In this document: piece by piece, positions 59,564 through 64,000 of the stretch
How positions within the stretch are numbered: the stretch's first letter is position 1
Layout of the letters: each line of letters opens with the position of its first letter
Source of the DNA: Leucocoprinus leucothites
Taxonomy: Eukaryota; Basidiomycota; Agaricomycetes; Agaricales; Agaricaceae
Direction of reading: 5' to 3'
Assembly (NCBI GenBank): GCA_013368445.1
Contig: JAACJO010000001.1
Coordinates: 682,001-746,000 of the forward strand
Length of the DNA stretch: 64,000 bases
Notes under the pieces: generated by a model
Seen by the model: only the letters and a program-made list of their open reading frames with translations
The model's database searches: none
Told to the model about the DNA's origin: nothing
Translations under genes and position numbers: made by a program

Positions 59564-62500
59564 TCAGGAAACAGGTCGAATCCAACCCCTCTTCACACCA
59601 TAACCAACAACCTGACCCGCACACGAGCACAACAGCTTGCTAGCTGTAGTCGGCACGACGGCAGTGGTTTTCCTAGGTCGTCGCCTCCCTTTGTTTACGG
59701 CGGGAGCAACTTCAGCGACACATCTCCCTAGCCATTCTTCAATATCAACAAGAGCATCATAGCAATCTTTCTCCGTAAACTGCGTGTTTGAGGGAGAAGG
59801 CTTGAGGGAAGTTGGCTTGATGTTCTGCAAAATGTGCAGAGGATCAATCGGTGTAGTGACAGTTGATGTTAACCGGGGCTTGCGAGCTACAGGTGGCGCT
59901 TTGAGGCTCTTATGTCGCAAGAGTTTGGTTGCTAAATAGTGAAGCCACTAAAGAACATAACCATAGAATTAGAAATGATGGATATGATTGAGTGACACTA
60001 GGCATACCATAACGTTCGTCAGGGGATGGTAGCCCTCCCAGTTATCGCCAATGTAAGCTTTCATGAATCTATATATATCAAACTGATAGTCGCCTGCAGT
60101 CACGGAATCAATACAAGGTTACAATCCCAACGAGGTTTAAATCGCATACCTTCACCCATGAAAACCTCTTCATCAAATGGCGTCCAGTGGACGTCTCCTT
60201 CATGTGAGCCATCGCCAGCATCGACCCTCGACAATCCAAGATCGATGATCGTAGCCTGTACACCGTGACCCAAATCATCCATGAACACTCGTTCTGCTGT
60301 CATTGATACTGTTGAACCCTTGACTTGGTTTTGATTCAGCTTATGGGCAAGTGAGCGGAGCGGTGCAGGTTTGTTCAATGGTTGAAGGTCCTTGACCAAA
60401 ATTTGACCCCAGTGAAGATCGCGGTGCTGGCGTTTGAAACATTTAAAGGGTGGCTGGTAATTGAATGAAAAGGAGCTTACCTCAAACGAGACGAGCATTT
60501 CGGCGTGCGCAAGGGCTTTGGCAACTTGCCAGAAAAGACTTGAGGCCTTTCTCCATCCTGTCTTACTGGCGTTGGAGAACGTGTAGGTCTCAAGGTCCGG
60601 TCCGTCGTTGGGTAGGACGATGATGGCGTATGTTTGAGAAGGTGTGAAAGTGTCTAATGAATCCCACTAGGTGTGAACTACCATCCGTAGGTGAAAAGAG
60701 GTGGTACTCACCAGGTCGAACACTTTCAGACCCCTTCGTTTCATTATATTCGTCCCAAAGGTTCAATAACACTTCAGGATATTTTCCCCTGACAACGTAT
60801 GTTTTTAACAGCTTCACAAACCCCTCGTGTACCTCTCCCATCGCCCTAGTCACAATAATCTCCTTCCTCACATCCCTTGCATCTGTTGGAGCAGGTCCAT
60901 CCTCTTCTTCTCCGCTGAAGCGGGACTCATCGCGAAGGGGTATAACCTTCAATACCACATCCCCAATCCCGAACACCTCCGAGTAGCTTGCCTCGCCAAT
61001 TTTCTTAAATCTCAATAATTCAGAATTCCTCCTACTTGAAGTTTCCCGAGCATCTCGGAGGATGGGATCAAATGGAAAAGACTCGATGAAGGCGGAGAAT
61101 TCATATGGTCCGCAATCCTCTTGATGACATTCCTCCAGGAGAGGCTTTAGGTACTCTGGATAGTCGAGTCGGGATTTCGAGCTTTGTAGTCGTAGGGCCT
61201 CGAGTTCTTCTGAGGCGATACCAATGTCAAGCTGGGATAATTCGAGAGAGAGATCGAAGTCGGTGTCGGAAGGTGTTGTCGGTGATGGTGATGTGCCACG
61301 CCCGTAGGCGAAGAGGCTGCTCGTCTTGGTGGGCCCTTTATTCTGAATACGGCGAATGGGAGTAAGCTGACGTGCCTTGAGAGGTGGGGATGGTATCAAA
61401 TTGTATGAAGCCGTATATGTCGCTGTCGTGGATGAGTATCGTGAGGGTATAGCGGGTTGTACAGTAGTTTCTGATGCTGGAGGCTTGGGACGTTTCGCTG
61501 GTATTGGTTGTGGCTTATGTTGCTGGGTAATTCGGGAAGGTGAACGTGGTGTGAGTTGAGGAGGAACTTTGTGTGGCGCTGGGGGAATGACAACCTCTAC
61601 TTTCAGGCCTGAAGGTTTGTGCAATAGAGGGGCAGGCACGGAAGTTTTTGATTTGTGTACTGTCGATTTTCGGGATTGAGCTAGGGATTTACGGGAGGAA
61701 CACGCAAGGGGTGGCGCAGGGGAGTCAGGTAGAAATTGGGTGTCTTCGTCGTCACTGGCATCTTCTGAATGGTCGTCGTCATCGTCGTCCGAGATAATGA
61801 CATTTGTGAGAGCACGTCTCTGCTTCCGGACGGGTCGGAGTTTAAGAGTTGAAACCTCGGAGTCGTGCACTGCGGAAGAGCCACTACTCAGAGCGATGGG
61901 CTTGGACGATGTACCATGAACATCAGGTTGCAGAGGTTCGTCAATTGATGAACCTATGCTAATAGTCTCGAGAGGTTTGGGAGCATCTAGGCGACGTGCA
62001 GGAGGGTGTTTGCGTGCCGCCACAACATCGACCCCGGAGGGATGCCTGAGCTTGTTCGCATGATTGATGGTGACATCTGTCCTTGCCACTCGCTTCTCTT
62101 GCTTGACAGTTCGCCCCTTCGCATCCAAGACTCTAATATCCATCTCTACGGTTGATAGGGCTATAGAGGTAACGAGACTTCTAGGAGAGCCATCTTTCTT
62201 CTTCGGTGCCTTCGCTGAAACCTTCGCATTTGAAACCAAAGGTGAATTCGGGACATTCGCGATGATTGCGGACAGAGGTACTCTTAAAGGTGTCTCTGGA
62301 ATACTCTTCTTCCAGTCGCAGTCCTCCCAGTCATTAAAATCAGATGCAGGGCGCCCCCCAGTCTCCTGAGCCAGGATCTCCGCCAACCTCGTCCCCCGCT
62401 TTATACCTTTTCTCGCCGGCGATCCACTGGGCATTACTCGTTGCTTTGTTAGCGATAGCGTTCTCAGTGGGGAAGAAGGTTTCGACCTGATGGCAGATTT

Positions 62501-62665
62501 GACAGTATTAGGCCCATTCTCGCGGTTCTTCATCCTATGGATGAGAGGTATCCGGTCTGGTTTGTCGGCAGTGCTCGAGGTGGTGTGCTCGGTAGTAGGA
62601 GCATCGACAACTCGCTTGGAGCGTTTCCCGTAGACGTTGATTTGTTTCGTTCTTGCAGAGATCAT
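59564..62665 (-). CDS. HASPIN: Haspin serine/threonine kinase (histone H3 Thr3 kinase)
   Basis: A minus-strand gene of roughly 950 residues. The first exon encodes a 500-residue disordered N-part starting MISARTKQINVYGKRSKRVV, with Ser/Pro/Lys stretches and an acidic block (DDDDDHSEDASDDEDTQ). The atypical kinase domain follows: RFKKIGEASYSEVFGIGDVV (glycine loop), VLKVIPLRDESRFSG, VRKEIIVTRAMGEVHEGFVK, GKYPEVLLNLWDEYNETKGS and TYAIIVLPNDGPDLETYTF. The catalytic loop is HRDLHWGQILVK. The haspin-type metal motif is ATIIDLGLSRVD, replacing DFG and the APE segment, and DYQFDIYRFMKAYIGDNWEG follows. Haspin phosphorylates histone H3 on Thr3 in mitosis, creating the docking site for the chromosomal passenger complex. 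All catalytic positions are kept. Internal intron borders near 60660-60722, 60425-60480 and 60090-60150 are approximate. Confidence 0.92.
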
Positions 62666-63852
62666 AGTTCCTGCGGGTTTGAGTCGAATGAGGTGTGCAA
62701 TTGGTCAGATCGCTTTTCCTAAGTGTCTAAGTAGATGCGGACATGAACATGTCAGCAGTTTGATGATAATCAGCAAATCATTACTCACTGGTGGCTACAC
62801 AATGTTCGATGATTAGCTGGAGATAACTCAAGCCGTGATGAATACTTGAACCTCTGCTTGGGTTCAAAAGTTGCACCGCAACGAGGCGCGTCTCGTCACG
62901 TGTACCACGTGACAGACCAAACCGCCGGACCGGAGCCGGAGCTGTCGACCACCCACTGTTCTCTAGTGGTCGTTATTGCTACCTTGTTTCGCATCGTCTG
63001 CTCGCTCGAAAGCTCCAAAACAGTTTATTCGTATAATTCAGCACTGGTGAACCGCAGAAGTCGATGAAGTCAGAGAGAGGGTAGTCGAAAAGTATATCTC
63101 TGGTGCAGGGGAGTTGACCTAATTAAAGGGCCCTGCCAAAGGCAAGCTCAAATCCATCTGGTCATGGGATGGCCTCAAGAATGAATCGGAATTCAAGCAG
63201 ATTCGAGCCCCGTCGAGCCGCTAACGCGATCATCTCACTCCCTACATGTCAATTTCAACATTCTCCCATCGAATGCGAATAAATTGCCTACTCCAACCTC
63301 TAGGATATTTACCGAGTCTGCGCGCTATCACCGAGCGTTCTATCAAATGCCCAGGAGTCTCCTTCTGACAAGCTATTAGAATGGCAAGAAAAACACGATG
63401 ATTGTATATCTGTCTATTCAAATCCAGGTGTCGAGTGTTTTCATCAACGCGTGACCTCGCAGTGGTTTTGTGCTATTCTACAGGTGAGTGTGGCTACAGG
63501 TAGCTGCTAGATTCGTCTATAATTAACCTGCCTTAGCCAGAGTTGAGCTTGCTGAACGGTGGTGAATTATTGCCATTTTCCAGAGTTCACCCCGCTTTGA
63601 AACCATTGACGGAGCTCTAAACACGAGAATTTTCGCTGGTGTACTATCGCTAAGAAAAGTTAAGGTGTGGGCACCCGATGTTTTCCCGCCCTCTTCCATG
63701 AGCTTCGGACCGTCGGTTCTACCGCTTTATCTTCTCCACCTCCCCACCGTCCCCTTCCAAAGAACACCTGACCTACTTTGCTCTGATGCTATAAAATGAT
63801 GAAGGTAGGCAGACGACCGAGTCTATGCTTGACATTGGTCCTCAATCTGACC
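62666..63852. other. Spacer between haspin and the right-edge gene
   Basis: 1.19 kb between outward-facing starts, holding both promoters. The small ORF at 62846-63067 has no family features. A TATA-like box is annotated separately. Confidence 0.4.
63790..63796 (+). promoter_or_regulatory. Probable TATA box
   Basis: The heptamer tataaaa lies 57 bp upstream of the start codon at 63853. That leaves about 30 bp to a transcription start and a short leader. This is the usual core-promoter geometry of highly expressed fungal secreted-protein genes. Confidence 0.5.
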
Positions 63853-64000
63853 ATGTTTTCGTCTAGCAGGCTACTCTCCGTCATTTGTGCAGTCTTGGCT
63901 GTTGGACCAAAACACGCTATTGGCGCACATATCCTCTCACTGCGTACCGATGACGGGTATACCTCCCAAGTCCAATGGGATGGCCATTCATTTTCTATCC
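63853..64000 (+). CDS. Secreted protein, 3' partial (runs off window)
   Basis: A frame starts at 63853 and stays open to the right edge (49 codons). The first 25 residues (MFSSSRLLSVICAVLAVGPK) form a good signal peptide: basic residue, hydrophobic core, then Ala/Gly. A polar segment with RTDDGYTSQVQWDGHSFSI follows. The family cannot be told from 49 residues. A TATA-like box sits at the right distance upstream. This frame is too short to stand out by length alone. Confidence 0.6.
   Translation, partial: MFSSSRLLSVICAVLAVGPKHAIGAHILSLRTDDGYTSQVQWDGHSFSI

Noticed and set aside
1..64000. CRISPR arrays, bacterial operons, rRNA genes or intact transposases
   Set aside because: I looked for regularly spaced repeats, rRNA-like blocks and transposase or reverse-transcriptase motifs and saw none; the window is eukaryotic nuclear DNA.

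Overview
The window is nuclear DNA of a filamentous basidiomycete. The evidence is dense protein-coding genes on both strands, each broken by many short (about 50-60 nt) GT-AG introns with a few GC-AG ones and several micro-exons. The families also fit: velvet regulator, KRE6/SKN1 glucan protein, basidiomycete-type F-box and arrestin proteins, and a NACHT protein typical of Agaricomycetes. I cannot name the species; an Agaricomycete is likely. Exons were assembled by hand from splice signals and family similarity. Borders are firm where reading phases close and family motifs join, and approximate elsewhere.

Layout: 1-846 holds the 3' end of an unrecognised membrane-anchored protein, then an ORF-poor 4.7 kb block including a polypurine tract. 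From 5.6 to 12 kb lie an INO80F-domain protein (minus), divergent from the complex I subunit GRIM-19/NDUFA13 (plus), and a double-HMG-box regulator (plus). From 14 to 25 kb lie a GNAT acetyltransferase with a hidden micro-exon (minus), a mitochondrial-type PPR protein (plus), a VelB-like velvet protein with a split domain (minus) and an ArfGAP (plus). From 25 to 36 kb lie methylcrotonoyl-CoA carboxylase beta (plus), an intracellular-type PA14-containing GH3 beta-glucosidase (minus) and a secreted histidine acid phosphatase (plus).

From 36 to 46 kb lie an arrestin-like gene carrying two disabling lesions (minus), an unrecognised Ser/Pro-rich protein (minus), divergent from a mitochondrial-type PP2C phosphatase (plus), a foldback hairpin, and a NACHT NTPase with no recognisable repeat domain (plus). 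From 46 to 64 kb lie a USP36-type deubiquitinase (minus), a four-finger C2H2 factor (minus), a 3.3 kb ORF-poor spacer, an F-box protein (minus), a KRE6/SKN1-like GH16 glucan protein (plus), haspin kinase (minus), and the start of a secreted protein cut by the window edge (plus).

Most genes are housekeeping: chromatin and mitosis (INO80F, haspin), mitochondria (GRIM-19, PPR, PP2C, MCC beta), traffic (ArfGAP), and wall or carbohydrate turnover (KRE6, GH3, acid phosphatase). Developmental regulation (velvet, HMG, C2H2) is also represented. They do not form a metabolic cluster. The accessory elements are the NACHT gene with its hairpin, the arrestin pseudogene and the two ORF-poor blocks.
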